Origin: Thysanoteuthis rhombus
Taxonomy: Eukaryota; Mollusca; Cephalopoda; Oegopsida; Thysanoteuthidae
Length of the DNA: 64,000 nt
Reading direction: 5' to 3'
NCBI GenBank assembly: GCA_963457665.1
Contig: OY735222.1
Location: forward strand, 39,293,908-39,357,907
Under the pieces are notes generated by a model. That model searched no databases. It saw only the letters and a program-made list of their open reading frames with translations, and was not told the origin of the DNA. Below are positions 33,690 through 45,175 of this stretch, piece by piece; the first letter of the stretch is position 1, and every line of letters starts with the position of its first letter. The translations under genes and the position numbers were made by a program.

Positions 33690-34419
33690 GGAAAACAGAG
33701 ATTGGAAGGGATAAGGGAGAAAATGGGAAGTCATTGGCAAATAATGAAAGAAGAGCAGGGTCAGGAGGTTATGGATACTCTTAGTTGTCAACAACCGTGA
33801 AATTTCTACGGTCTCAGCTAGTAAAGTACAATACGTTATTTGCTGAAAGCGCCGATCCAAACAGATGTCAGTTATTTTCCACAAGGAGCATACGTTACTG
33901 TTAACTCTGCCGAAGCTCTGAAATGTTTGGTTGGCTCCAAGAATAAACCAGATTTCAGATCAGAAGTACCTTCTGTCATTTCCCTCTGCCCGAGAAGCTA
34001 ATTTCTTCATCGAAAAATGCAATAAAGTAGTTTATTTTCCATTACTCGGCCGCCTCTACATCGACCTTAACAACCATTCTACTGACGTCCTCAGCGTCAT
34101 TGTCCCCCTAAGCACTTTAACGGTGATGTTATTGTCAACGAAATAAGCAATTTTTAATCAAGGAAGGCGCGATTCACTTCCAGAGCGTTGAATTACTTCA
34201 AACGAGCTCAGCTCCATTCCCTTAAGAAGCATGCGAACATCTTCCAGATTCATAATTGAATTATTGATATTGATAAGGATGGATAATATGTTAAAAATAA
34301 ATGATTTCTACGATGAGGGTATGACGGTATTGGTGTACTTGTGTATCCATGGCTTTGACCCAAGGATTTTTAACCCGTTGAAAATCATTGGATCAAGTTA
34401 GACTTGTCGGATTCCTCAT

Positions 34420-34554
34420 CGGGTGGTGAATGCGAACGCAGACTCCCCCCCCAACACTTTGAGATGACGTGTATGTGTCGCTCACATTTGGAGAAATCGC
34501 AGAGGTCAACCTTGCTGGAGTGCAATCGAAGGGTCCCACCTTGAACGAAGGGTC
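34420..34554 (-). pseudogene. U1 snRNA pseudogene, 5'-truncated
   Basis: Minus-strand homology to U1 runs from the 3' hairpin (34420) through CCAAATGTGAGCGACAC, 'CGATTTCTC' and stem-loop II (CGATTGCACTCCAGC) into stem-loop I. It stops at 34554, so the splice-site-recognition end is missing. The Sm site is degraded. Confidence 0.85.
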
Positions 34555-35635
34555 ATTTTTAGCAGGAATATTCATTTCATCAAATTTACAGAAAATTGCA
34601 CAAAACCAAAAGCGGGGGAGGAGGCTGATTGGATATTGTCTATTGCAAACTATAGTAAGTGTCTCTCACTGTCCACACGCACGAAACTCTTCTTTTTTTT
34701 TTCTTTTCTTTTTTTTTTTGATTTTCCAATTAAATCAGATTTTTTAACATTCTTGTTCGAAGCTTTGTAGGTAGGAGGAGAGGATGAGGGACAGAAAGTG
34801 GAGTACTTCATTAAGAGGGTAGGAATGAGAAGGGGAGGAAAGAAAGTTAGGTAGTTTACTGAGTAGTCGGATGTTTTTCGTTCATGAGACCAATCCATGT
34901 GTGTATAACATTATGGGCAACGTAGATTGGAAGGGATAAGGGAGAGACGAGAAGATTATGGCAAAGGATAAGAGAAGAGCAGAGACATAAGATGATGGAT
35001 ACTATTAGTTGTCAGCAAACATGGAATTTTCGTGGGTTCACCTGATTCTTTCCAGCAGCTAAAAATGTGTAGATTTATCCTTAAAATGACTAGAAATAGA
35101 AATTGGCAAGAATTGCCAGAAAATAGCGATGAAAATTAACTAAAAATAGTTGTACATGGTGTATTTTCGCACTACCATGACAAGAAACTTGCTAAATTTA
35201 GCGTGAAAAGTGCTAAATAGGCAACGATGTTCAGAGATAAGACCAGATTCCAGAACAGTAGAACTTTCCGTCTTTTTTCCTCTGACTGAGGAGCTAATTT
35301 CTTCATCGAAAAAAACACAATAAAGTACTTTATATTCCATTACTCGATTGCCTGTAACCTCGACCCTAACGGCCATTTAACCACGTCCTTTGCATCTCCG
35401 TCTCTCTATGCACTTCAACACTGAGGTTGCCTTCAATGGAATAAGCAATTTTCAATCAAGGGAGCTACAACTCATTTCGAGATCGTTGAATTACTTTTAA
35501 CTTGTTCAGCTCCATTCCCTGAAAAAATAAATCCTACTTTCATAACGGAGCTGCTGTACATCAGTTGCTTTGACCCAAGGACTTTAATCCGTCGAAAAAA
35601 ACATTGGATTAAGATTATCTATTTTGAAATTTGTA

Positions 35636-35796
35636 ATGGGGATGGGTACGTCGCAGAACCCCAACATTTAGGAACTGCTTACCAATATCGTAGACATTTA
35701 AAGAGATCGTAGAGGTCAATCTTACGGGAATGCAATGAAAGGGTCCCAATCTGGACAAACGGTCTTACTGATCACCGTTCTACTCAAGGTAAGTAT
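35636..35796 (-). pseudogene. U1 snRNA pseudogene, nearly full length
   Basis: The sequence begins ATACTTACCTTGAGTAGAACGG on the minus strand. It keeps the variant stem-loop I loop GATCAGTAAG seen at 25.6 kb, but its stem-loop II, stem-loop III and Sm region are mutated (CTAAATG in place of an Sm site). Upstream of it, TGGAAATAAATATGC resembles the bases upstream of the U1 at 25.7 kb. Confidence 0.85.
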
Positions 35797-36284
35797 GCAT
35801 ATTTATTTCCAGAAATATCCGATCCGGACGGATGTCAGTCATTTGCCGCAAGGTAAATACGAAGCAGCTAGCTCGAACGGAGCTCTGAAACAGATAGAAG
35901 CACCTCTACCTGAGAAGCTAATTTATTCCCCGAAAAATGCAATAAACTAGCTTATTCCCCATTACTCGATTGCCTCTGACCTCGACCCTAACCGCCATTT
36001 AACCACAACCTCGGCATCATCGTCCCTCTATGCACTTCAACAGGGAGGTTACTATCAGCGAAATAAGCAATTTTCAATCAAGGAGGCTGCAATTCACTTC
36101 CAGGGCGTTGAATTTCTTCAAACATGCTCAGCTCGATTCCCCCAAGAATTATGTGAACATCGCCGAGATACAAATACAGCTCATACATAAAAATACACGG
36201 AACGGTTGAAACGCTTTATTTTAACTGTAGCTCAACTCCTTAAATACATTAACTGTTTTAATGATATCCTCAGTTGTACAGTAA

Positions 36285-36287
36285 TAA

Positions 36288-36372
<85 letters not shown>

Positions 36373-36393
36373 TAGAGAGAGATAAAGACATAG

Positions 36394-36426
<33 letters not shown>

Positions 36427-36593
36427 TAAAGACATAGATAGATAGATAGATATAGTGAGAGATAAAGACATAGATAGATAGATAGATGGATAGATAGAGA
36501 GATAAAGACATAGATAGATAGATAGATAGATAGATATAGAGAGAGATAAAGACATAGATAGATAGATAGATAGATATGTAGAGAGATAAAGAC

Positions 36594-36628
<35 letters not shown>

Positions 36629-36630
36629 TT
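36285..36630. repeat. (TA)n followed by (GATA)n with a recurring insert
   Basis: TA to 36340, then GATA units interrupted six times by 'gagagataaagacata', so a unit of about 40-50 bp of GATA plus insert was itself amplified. The YLSIYLSIY frames are artefacts. Confidence 0.95.
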
Positions 36631-36804
36631 TTTTAGTTTTGTTTGGGGTTTTTTTCCGCCGAAAAAACTACTTTATTTAATTTTTTATTAGTAATATTTT
36701 GGCCTTGCTTGTCAAAGTTGTTTTCAAGCTGTTTGACCAGCAAGACAGAGGAGAAAAAATATATATTTAAATATGTATTCTTTCAAGGTCTTATCAATAA
36801 TTTC

Positions 36805-37140
36805 ATCATTAGCATCAGCTTTTTAGCGTTTGTTTTTGGACATGGACCTTCGTCAAGATTCCAAGCCTCTCTGCTTTGGTTGTTACAGAGCCAGTACTTT
36901 CTGAATTTGTCAAAACGTTACGCCGTCTTATCTTCTGCTGACCACAGTTCCACATATGATCTCCTGGGATTCACGTTGTGAATCGTGATGTCTAATGGTT
37001 GTCTGCCAGTCCAACTACATGACCAGCCCATTGTCATTTGAGTTTCCTTATATGACTATCGGGAGGTTGCATTGTTTGGGCAACCTTCTTTTTTTATGAC
37101 TAGTTGTATTTTCTCGTCTTTGACGGTCGAGTTAACAGTA
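36805..37140 (-). mobile_element. RTE-clade LINE 3' fragment
   Basis: The tail 'atcattagcatcagctttttagcgtttgtttttggacatggacc' is followed, on the plus strand, by the reverse complement of the C-terminal block ('gagccagtactttctgaattt', 'tctcctgggattcacgttgtg', 'tgtctgccagtccaactacatgaccagcccattgtcatttgag'). There is a deletion near 37050. It is not coding. Confidence 0.7.
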
Positions 37141-38917
37141 CATAAGAATAGTGTTCAGTGAACAGACCATTAGATGTAACTACCAACCGGTAAATCTTAT
37201 TTCCAAAGTCTAAAAATGGCTCAGTGGGAATGCTAGTGCCCATCTTTACAGGTCCTTTTATATAAGCGTTCATTGTATAAATCCACCATAGCATCATTGA
37301 CGTATCCTTTGTCGATCACATAATTCTGTGATCTTGTCGTCTTTTAATCACGTCAACGAATATCCTCTTTGGTCACGCCATGTTGCTGAATATTATTACA
37401 GAAATAGATTTTCATAAGAGTCCACGCATCTCAATAATATGTCTTTCGATCGGTCAGTCAGTCAGTCGATGAGCCATAGTTACGTTAAACAACAGAAAGA
37501 GGAAGGATCTGAATGAGTGGCGTCATTAAAAAAACATCAAATCTGATCAATAGAAGACGTATTGTTTGTTTGGTCAATGTTACCAAGTATCGTTCGTTAT
37601 TATCGAATAAAACAGTCGTCAAAAATGGTTGAAATTGGCCAAACTTTTCAATTTCCAGCTGAAAATGTTATGTATACCAATCAAGAGCCCACTTATCAAA
37701 TGAGATAACTATACCCTGAGACTCTAGAACAAATTATTAATGAACATTGTTCACTTGCTCTAATTCAAACATACTTTTTTTTTAATAGCCATATTTTCGG
37801 TTGGGTTTTTCTCTTTTCCTCCACCTGCTAATGCTGCCACAAATAGAAATGCTACTACTACTTCGTTTAGAATCCCTTTGAAATCAGACATCACTGATAT
37901 GGCCGTAAGGATGGTGGACGCATCGTTAATGGTTCTTGTTCTTTAAAGTGTTGTTAAATTGGAGAAGAGATAGAACATTGGAATGGCCTTTCAAGGGGCT
38001 AATCGCAGCATAAGATCATGTTAAAGCAAACTTTGAGCGTCGGTGCAATATTCACGCGTTATTGGTCTTACTTTCTTTCATTGTCAATGATACCATAGGA
38101 CAAGGAAAATAAGGTTCAAGCCTTTCTCAAGTAATTTTGTTAAGTGGTAATACTAAGTCTAGATCAAACTCGTACAGATGGTTCTCCTTGAAGACACACA
38201 ATATTTGGCTCGCTTACTATATGCTCATTTGAAAATATATATTTTTTAAAATCTAACGAGCAAGGTTTAGTCTGGTTTAAGACCGCAAATCTTTGGCACC
38301 CGTGAGGATTTGACATACAAGACTGATGAATTGGTGTGAGAGACAAGCTTTCTCAACATTGTGCAAGGGTAGGCGCCCGAATCTCATTGTGCCCATACAT
38401 ACTTTATTGAAGAATTGTTGTTCGGGTTTTTTTTCTCTGTAGTTCCCATCAAAGACTAGCGTCCATAAGTTTAAAGTATATGCTGCTACTACTACTGCTA
38501 TTCCAAAAGGATTGTTGCATTTTCATTATTTCGCCGACAATAAATACCATTCATAGCAGTAATTTTTTAGGGGGGGGGTAAAAATTTAACAGCGATGATC
38601 TTCGAGAATCAAAACATTCCAACCTATCTCCCAAATGGTCAGTCAGTCAGTATGTATTCTGATTTGGTTCCATATCAGTTAAATTGTCAGTTTGTTTTGT
38701 AGATTTGCCCAAAGGAAATGCTAATGCTGTCAAAAAATTTGGAATGATATAAATCGCAATATTACGGCATAGCATTTGGGGTCTTTCTCGTCTGTCCCAA
38801 CCAAAAATGCCATAACCAGTGGAAATTGATGTGTTAAGTCTATTCCGGCTCTGGGTTCAGTGTTAGCGTTTGAATTATGATGAAGACTAAAAAAACAGAC
38901 TTATAATTTGGGGTCTT
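37141..38917. other. No gene recognised
   Basis: Mixed AT-rich DNA. Similar 'ggtcagtcagtcagt' runs occur at 37451 and 38638, and 'gctactactact' runs at 37850 and 38490. These hint at an old pair of repeats, but the rest does not align by eye. Confidence 0.4.
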
Positions 38918-39151
38918 GTGTGTGTGTGTGTGTGTGTGTGTGCTGCCAAAAAAGAAAGAAAAGAAAATGCAACTTTATGGGCCCTCTATACTTTGAATTT
39001 ATGGACGTTAGATTTTAGTGGTAACTCACGAAAATATCCTCTCTCTAATCATCATACCACGGTAGGCAACCAAATAGAAGAAGAAGAAGAAGAAGAAGAA
39101 GAAGAAGAAGAAGAAGAAGAAGAAGAAGAAGATGATGATGAAGAAGAAGAA
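38918..39151. repeat. (GT)n at 38918-38941 and (GAA)n at 39079-39151
   Basis: Two microsatellites separated by about 135 bp of unassigned sequence. The acidic EEEE frame is an artefact. Confidence 0.95.
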
Positions 39152-39459
39152 GTGTTCATCCAGGGAAATAACATTGTACATTAAAAAGCACATGCACTGT
39201 AAGGAGGTGGGCGTGATCTAACTTAGAAGGTATTCTTCCTCCTATCACAAGTAGAAACCAACTTTTTCATTTCCGTACTTACTACATAAATACAAATATT
39301 TTTCAAAAAAAGCAAACAAACATACAAACAAACCAATTTGTAGACAGAAGAGCATCCATCTTCTTTTAGTACTAGAACAAGTATTCATCACGAAAAAAAA
39401 AAGAACAGAATCACCGTTGAAACTTTTTTTACTGTGTAAATGTCAAGTAGAACAATAAT

Positions 39460-39720
39460 GGTGGCAGCCGATTGGCGCGCCAGGGATAGCTTTCAAGTGA
39501 AAAGAAAATCAAGATGGCGCCCAATTCAGTCGATGAAGAATCTGGTCTAATGGGTGAAGCCGCATGAACTGATTGATCGTAATGTCCAGTGACAGTCCCC
39601 CCGAATGGTCAGTGGCCGGTGATTGTTAATGTCCGGTTAACAAGCATCAGAATGACGAGCTTCCTGGCACCAGAGAAGCTAATTACATAGAAATGTCGGA
39701 AGATGGCGCTGCAGCAGCTG
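39460..39720 (+). promoter_or_regulatory. Candidate host promoter / first exon
   Basis: A local GC-richer stretch holds an inverted CCAAT box (gccgattggcgcgcc, 39468-39482) and two AAGATGGCGC-like motifs (39511-39522 and 39699-39708), which resemble YY1 sites or strong start contexts. From the ATG at 39514 a short frame reads MAPNSVDEESGLMGEAA and stops. A GT donor is possible at about 39552 (ATGG|GTGAAG). I found no downstream exon, so this may be a single outlying exon, a pseudogene start or chance. Confidence 0.25.
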
Positions 39721-40084
39721 TCGTTTCAAAATGATTACTCAAAGGAATGGCTTCAAAAACGAGGCTTGAGCAAGCCGCCTCAGCGACACTGCTCAGTTCA
39801 AAATTGATCCGATTATCAGGAACAGATTGGATCGCTGCAAGGAATTGTGGGAAGAATATCTCTAAAGATAGATAAAAAAAAATGCAGAGGCTGACACGTA
39901 ATATCGGCGATTCTTTGAACATTACACACGTCACGTTTTTGAACTTCTGTTCGTGTATTGATCAACGATTATATTAGCAAGATTATTACAATGAAGAAAT
40001 GATATCGAATTGGCGTTTTCTTTTCAAGCTCTAATGAGTCTTGATATTTTTAGTTTGAAGTGTCGGTCGCGAGGCTGTTACTAG

Positions 40085-40181
40085 CACGGTAAATGAAATC
40101 AGGGATCCGAGTACAAACTCCGATTACAATAATCACTGTTCACTTAGAACTAAAGCCCTTGGTAAAACCATGAATCAATCT

Positions 40182-40237
<56 letters not shown>

Positions 40238-40300
40238 AGCTATGAGTAAAATAGCGGGTAATGGGGTGGTGTTTGTAGCCTTTTAAATGAATTGTCGCGT
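40085..40300 (+). mobile_element. SINE-like repeat, copy A, with internal (CT)n
   Basis: It shares ordered blocks with 48930-49110 and, inverted, with 62690-62955: 'ggtaaatg.....gga..cgagtacaaactcc', 'cttagaactaaagcccttggtaaaaccatgaat' and 'agctatgagtaaaatagcgggtaatgg'. The first block is tRNA-like (a 'gagttcaaactc' B-box type). A (CT)25 run has expanded inside at 40185-40234. Confidence 0.55.
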
Positions 40301-40877
40301 ATTGAAGAACTTCGAACCGAGACAAGAGAGTGTGGAGAAAATGAGCGACGAGTGATGCCCTGACAGGGACGACTGGTGGCGTGGCCAGCGTAAGGATGCT
40401 ATTCAATTTTTTAAATTTTAACTGGAGAGAAGGCATGAAATTAGATTGGCGTTTTTTTTTTTTTTGCTTTTTTTTGGTTTTTTGTTTTTTGTTTTGCTTT
40501 TTCTCTGTCTTAATATTCATTTAGTTTATCTTGAGCAATTGTCTATGAGTATTAGTCTCCACCCCAGGGGCGTTTGCTGGGGGTGGGGGTAATTCTCACC
40601 CAGGGCGAAGGGGTTTTAAAGTTGAACCTTTATAGTCAGTTAAGGATAATGGTGCTGTACGATTGATTTATGTGACCTCAATTCAATGTACTAACATAAA
40701 AAAGATGGTATTATTCTATGTTAGTAACAGGATTACCGGCAAGATATGCTCTGAATGTATTCGTTTGTCCCCACCCCCTCAGAAGCGGCAGTGGACACCC
40801 ATGCTTCGTTCGTATTTATTTGAATCTTTTCAAGATTAACCTATTAAGGACCCTAATGTCTGAATTTTAGAAGAGTA

Positions 40878-41381
40878 TTGTTGGTCATTACAGTGACCAG
40901 GATTCGATCGCCTAATGCTGACTTTCGCAGATTGGAATGTACACATGGCCAACGTTTTAGACTACCCTCATCCTTTAAATGGGTCAGCCCTCAAGTATCT
41001 TATAGATACATCCTTCGTTGTTCACGCATTCGGTTACACTTCTACAGTAGTGAGGTTGCCAATTAGGAACCCCTTTTTTGTAGCTATCTTTAGGCAACAG
41101 TATAAAAAAGTCAAACCCGTGTTGATTCTTATTTAATAGTTAAAGAAGACTTGAGATATATGTGTCCCAAGAGTTTCGAAAGAGTTAAATATGTGCCACA
41201 TTTCCCAATATATGAAGAGGAAAATTATTTGTATGTACTTAAACTATCACCATTATCAACAACAAATCAAATTTTGTTATTTCAAACTTTGATGCTTATT
41301 TCGGAATACACTATTCTTTCAACTATGTTCACAGAATATAACGTTTCAAAGCATGAATTTAGCTCTCCTTATTTAAACTGA
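40878..41381 (+). other. Unrecognised open frames
   Basis: Overlapping frames at 40915-41136 (73 aa, ...YTSTVVRLPIRNPFFVAI, FRQQYKKVKPVLILI) and 41151-41381 (76 aa, ...RVKYVPHFPIYEEENYLYV) lack a repeat origin and have fairly protein-like composition. They could be parts of one broken gene or element, since they abut with a frame change. I recognise no family. Confidence 0.25.
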
Positions 41382-41455
41382 GCGTTTTCTTTTTTTATTC
41401 TGCTTTTTAGTTTTTTAGTTGAAATGGAGAAAATCAAATTTGAGCATTTTGCTAT

Positions 41456-42720
41456 ATGAGTTCAAAATGGAACGTAAATCGGCGGGAACTGCTCGCAATA
41501 TCAACCAAGTATTTGGTCAAGGGACCGTCAACGAACGTACAGCTTACGTTAGTTCCAAAATTTCGAAACGAATATGAGAGCGTAGTAGATAAGGAGGGTC
41601 GTGAACGTCCTTCCGGAGTTGACAGCATCCGATTGAACGACATTACTGAGGCGGACCCGCGCAAAATAACTCGAAAGCTCGTAGAGGAACTAAACGTTGA
41701 CCATGGTGCAGTTATTCGACGTTTGTATCAATCTGGAAGAGCAAAAAAAGCTCAACAAATGGATGCTGCACGAGGTGAACGAAGAGAAAATTCAGTAGTT
41801 AGTATTTCTCTGAATTTTTGAGATGAGGTATTATTACTATTTCTATTATTATTCGGACTATCCTCATCTTGGTTGTTTTTCATACAACGTTTCGACTGTT
41901 GTACTCTACGGTCTTCATCGGGTATTATCTTAGAGGGGAGTGCGGTCTATATACCCCCGTCGGTTAAATGAAGGGTTTGGTTCGTTACTTCCCCCACACC
42001 TACCAGATGATACCTGATGAAGGCCGTAGAGTACAACGGCCGAAACTTTGTATGAAAAACAACCAAGATGAGGATAGTCCGAATAATAACAGAAATAAAA
42101 AAAATGAGAAAATCCGCTGTTACGAGATTTGCTTTGCGCTTCCTCTGCACACCAAAAACGGTCAATTACGCCTTGTGACATATAATGGAGATTGGATTCT
42201 GGACAACCATCGATGGCGTTTCGAAGAGTAGCTGGACACAGACACTGCCCCAAACCAAACCAGCGTCAAAAGAAGATTATGGTCACTTTTCGGAGGTCGG
42301 AAAATGGAATCATTCACTACAACTTCTTGAGTCCTTGCAAAACCATCAAAGTAAAGAAATATTGCCATTGAAATCGACAAAATACACCACGAACTGCAAC
42401 GTTTACGTCCAATATTGATCAATTGAAGGGGGCCAATTCTTCTTCATCATAACGCCAGGTCAAATGTCGTACAAATGACCCTGCACAAATTGAACGAACT
42501 AGGATACGAAACTCTACCTTACCAGCTTACCACCCCTTTCAACAGACCTCTCTCCGACCAACTAAAGTTTTTTTTTTGAAGAATTTCATCCTCTCCTTGC
42601 AAAGAAGGATCTCCAATAACCAAGCAGCAGCTCAAAACACCTTTGATAAATTCATTAGTTCGAAAATCACAGAATTCTATGCCTCTAGACTTAATGGACG
42701 TCTAACTGACAGAAATATAT
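41456..42720 (+). pseudogene. mariner transposase pseudogene
   Basis: The frame 41456-41821 carries the mariner DNA-binding region: ECVV-like ESVVDKEGRERPSGVDSIRL, then DITEADPRKITRKLVEELN and VDHGAVIRRLYQSGRAKKAQ (helix-turn-helix). After an interruption the catalytic part resumes as EKIRCYEICFALPLHTKN (42106-42160) and NGDWILDNHRWR in place of the usual CDEKWI block. Then come HYNFL-, VQMTLHKLNELGYETLPYQL- and KNFILSLQ-like segments to about 42700. Stops and frameshifts are frequent, and the catalytic aspartate motifs are damaged. No terminal repeats could be placed. It is a dead copy. Confidence 0.8.
41839..42097. mobile_element. Palindromic MITE inside the mariner copy
   Basis: The left arm 41839-41925 and right arm 42010-42097 are inverted repeats of about 87 bp with roughly five mismatches (for example attcggactatcctcatctt against aagatgaggatagtccgaat). 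The loop is about 84 bp. The element separates the DNA-binding and catalytic halves of the transposase, so it inserted later. No coding capacity. Confidence 0.85.
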
Positions 42721-43217
42721 AAATTCTAAAGATTCTCATTTAGATCAATTACTTTTATTCTCTGCTGAGATATACTGATTTAAAGTTGATGGTGGAAAAC
42801 TGCAAATGTTTTTGCACCAACCTAATATAATAATTAAAGAGTGATTTTCTTGGGTCTCTGTCAGTAAACGTGGACTCTTCCAGAATGGAGTAATAATTTT
42901 GTTGATGTAAATATCGCCTACCCAATATTTTAGGTGGTGGATGCTTTTATTGAAACGAATTTTTTTGTTAATTTTTTAAAATAGATCATCAAATAGAAAT
43001 CATATACAGCTAACCCCCATTTCTCGAAAGTCCGATTTATGCCACTTTTTTTCCTTTTCCGAAAAATGTGAAAAGCAAAAGTAGCGTCCAGCTTCTGTTT
43101 TTGATCAATTGAAACATGGAAAGAAGGGTTGATTGATGAATAAATTACTTCTCTTCCCCTCTGTTGGACAGTTAAGTCCGAATTGCAAAAAAAAAACAAC
43201 AAAAAAAAAACAAGCGT

Positions 43218-43620
43218 GAATCAAACTGACGGATCAGGTTAGCAAAAACTTACATTGCAATTTGTAAACCCAACAAAAATGTTTTTGGGGTGGAGTCAAA
43301 AACAAAACGAAAGAAAAACGTTTTTGTTTTTTTCCAGACATAACAATGAGTGAATGTTTGAATGTTCATCCTTTTAGCTCTGGCCCGTGCACATGAAATC
43401 TACCAACGCAGCAGTTCCATCATCTGGCTACAGAAAGACTCCGAGCTTTTTCCAACCAGATAAAACGAGTGAGACAAGGTGATACCAGATCAGCCAACCT
43501 TTATCACGGTCTGCCTTGAGATGATACATGCATAGCCAGCCAGCCATACCAACTTGAAAAATGAAGAAACCTATAGACAGTTTTGGTTGACGTCTTCTAA
43601 TATTTTGCTGTACGATGAGA
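43218..43620 (-). mobile_element. MITE-like family, copy 6, split by an RTE piece
   Basis: Outer blocks 'gttagcaaaaacttacattgc', 'tttttggggtggagtcaaa', 'gacataacaatgagtgaatg' and then 'agccagccataccaacttga' and 'ctatagacagttttggttga' with tctaatattttg belong to the family. The middle (about 43379-43540) does not. Confidence 0.6.
43379..43540 (+). mobile_element. RTE-clade LINE fragment nested in the MITE-like copy
   Basis: EIYQRSSSIIWLQKDSELF with the following 'gtgagacaaggtgataccag' is the RTE segment just before the RT active site (KGVRQGD). The same block occurs at 44363-44445. It has no 3' tail, which is unusual for a LINE insertion and suggests rearrangement. Confidence 0.6.
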
Positions 43621-43635
43621 AAAATTTATTAACCA

Positions 43636-44079
43636 TGCAATTTAGTTCTACAAATATTTACGCGGACTTGCATGATCCTAATGTATCAATTTGTATTCTA
43701 TTAGATCGGTAAGCCATTGTCTGTTCGTCGTCTTTAAAAGGTAATTATTGTGCTGAGCCTCAGATAAATTTATGCAAAGAGTGGCCATAAATATTGCTGA
43801 GATGTGTGCAGCCATTGTTTCAGATGCCAACAACAGCTTCGCTAACGTAACGGAATAAACATTGTTTATTTCTTGCACAGTTCCTTCCAAAAGAATGACG
43901 TCGTCGTCGTGATAACGACAAAGGTTTATTGAACAGTTGATTTGGACGTGACAAGGTTTTCGAGATTGAGGTGGTCGACGTCTCTGGTCGAGAGAATGAC
44001 CAGTTGCATGGCAACTATTGGTATATCATTCACCAGTAAAGAGGTTTAATGAATGAAAAAGAAAGTAAGAAAGAAATCC
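43636..44079. other. No gene recognised
   Basis: Two short minus-strand frames (70 and 64 aa) overlap in different frames. No known motif. Confidence 0.4.
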
Positions 44080-45175
44080 GAAAAGCCCCATTGCTGACGA
44101 CATGCCAGTAAGCTTACTCAACTGCCTCTACAAAATCTTTACCATAGTGACCACCAACCCAATCACCAAGGCAGGAACAAACTGTTTTCAGAAAAAAGCT
44201 ACTGAAAAAAAACTAAAAGAGAAAAGAGCAGAATATAAAATGCCATTCACTGGAGTATTTGTTGATTTTGAGAAAGGCCTTTGATTCAGTGGAAATCCAC
44301 AGAGTCATTGACGCTATCGTATAACAAGGCGTAGACCTTATATATGTCAGGGTATTACGACATATCTACCAACGCAGCAGTTCCATCATCGGGCTACATA
44401 AAGACTGTGAGCGTTTTCAACTAAAAAAAATGAGTGTGACAAGATGACCAGCTCACCCAGCCATTTCACAGCCTATCTTGAGATGATCTCCCGAAACCTA
44501 GACTGGGAAAACAGAGTTATCAGAACAGACAGTGAATACTTAAGTAACTGCAGAATTGAAGATGACATCGCCTTTATTGCTAAGATCATTCATGGTCTCC
44601 AAATAATGACAAACCGAAGGAAAAAATGCAAGAAAATTTGTCTCCACATGCATAACAAACATGTTGAGGTCGAAGATACAACAATGAAAATCGAAAATGT
44701 AGAGCCGAAGAAAGTAGACAACTACATCTACCAAGGACAGCAAATCTCCATGAAATCTTCAGAAGAAGTAAAAAAACCAAGCAAGAATCACAGTAGGTTT
44801 GCAAGCTTTTGGTAGGGCGAAAAAATACCATTAGTACGAAGAAGTGCACACAAAAAACGCATGCTCCCGATTGTCCCCTATGAAACTGAAACATGGAATC
44901 TAACCAAAAGATTTATCCTCAAACTGAGAACCATACTCAACCTCGTACGAAGAGATCACAAGACAGCACAATATATTAGAGAAAAGATGGGGGTCCGATA
45001 CATCATAGAATCCATTGGAGAACTCAAATGGCAATGGGTTGGTCATGATGCAAGAATGACAGACAACCACTGGACATCATGACTACGTGCAGCCCCAGAG
45101 ATCATGTGAAATTGGGGCCGGCAGGAAGTAAGATGACGAGAACGACGGGCGCTAAAAGGATGAGGAAGACCAGTG
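44080..45175 (+). pseudogene. RTE-clade LINE ORF2 pseudogene, RT to C-terminus
   Basis: This is the longest RTE copy in the window. In order it shows MPVSLLNCLYKIFTIVTTN (44102), FTGVFVDFEKGL followed by a frameshift into DSVEIHRVIDAI, YQRSSSIIGLHKDCERF (44369), ISRNLDWENRVIRTDSEYLS (from 44488), and an RIEDDIAFIAK active-site region where FADD has become IEDD. Then come LHMHNKHVEVEDTTMKIENV, YIYQGQQISMKS and ETWNLTKRFILKLRT. It ends with IRESIGELKWQWVGHDARM-like and DNHWTS. At least four frameshifts, so it is dead. It lacks the endonuclease and the (TGA)n tail. Confidence 0.8.

Larger units (their letters stand above)
33690..36175 (-). repeat. Decayed tandem array of U1 snRNA gene units
   Basis: In plus-strand order four modules repeat: R1 'agattggaagggataaggga' (33695, 34927); R2 'gagaagctaatttcttcatcg' through 'ccattactcg' to 'ttcagctccattccct' (from 33992, 35290 and 35912); R3 'ctttgacccaagga' (34353, 35568); and an inverted U1 (34420, 35636). 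Spacings are about 1.21-1.30 kb for R1, R3 and U1. The last R2 copy follows U1 at 0.62 kb, which places R2 upstream of U1 in the sense direction, so R2 may contain the promoter. snRNA genes in tandem units of this size are common in animals. All units are mutated. Confidence 0.75.

Noticed and set aside
36221..36595. Tyr/Leu/Ser-rich repeats as a coiled or silk-like protein
   Set aside because: Translation of (GATA)n and (TA)n.
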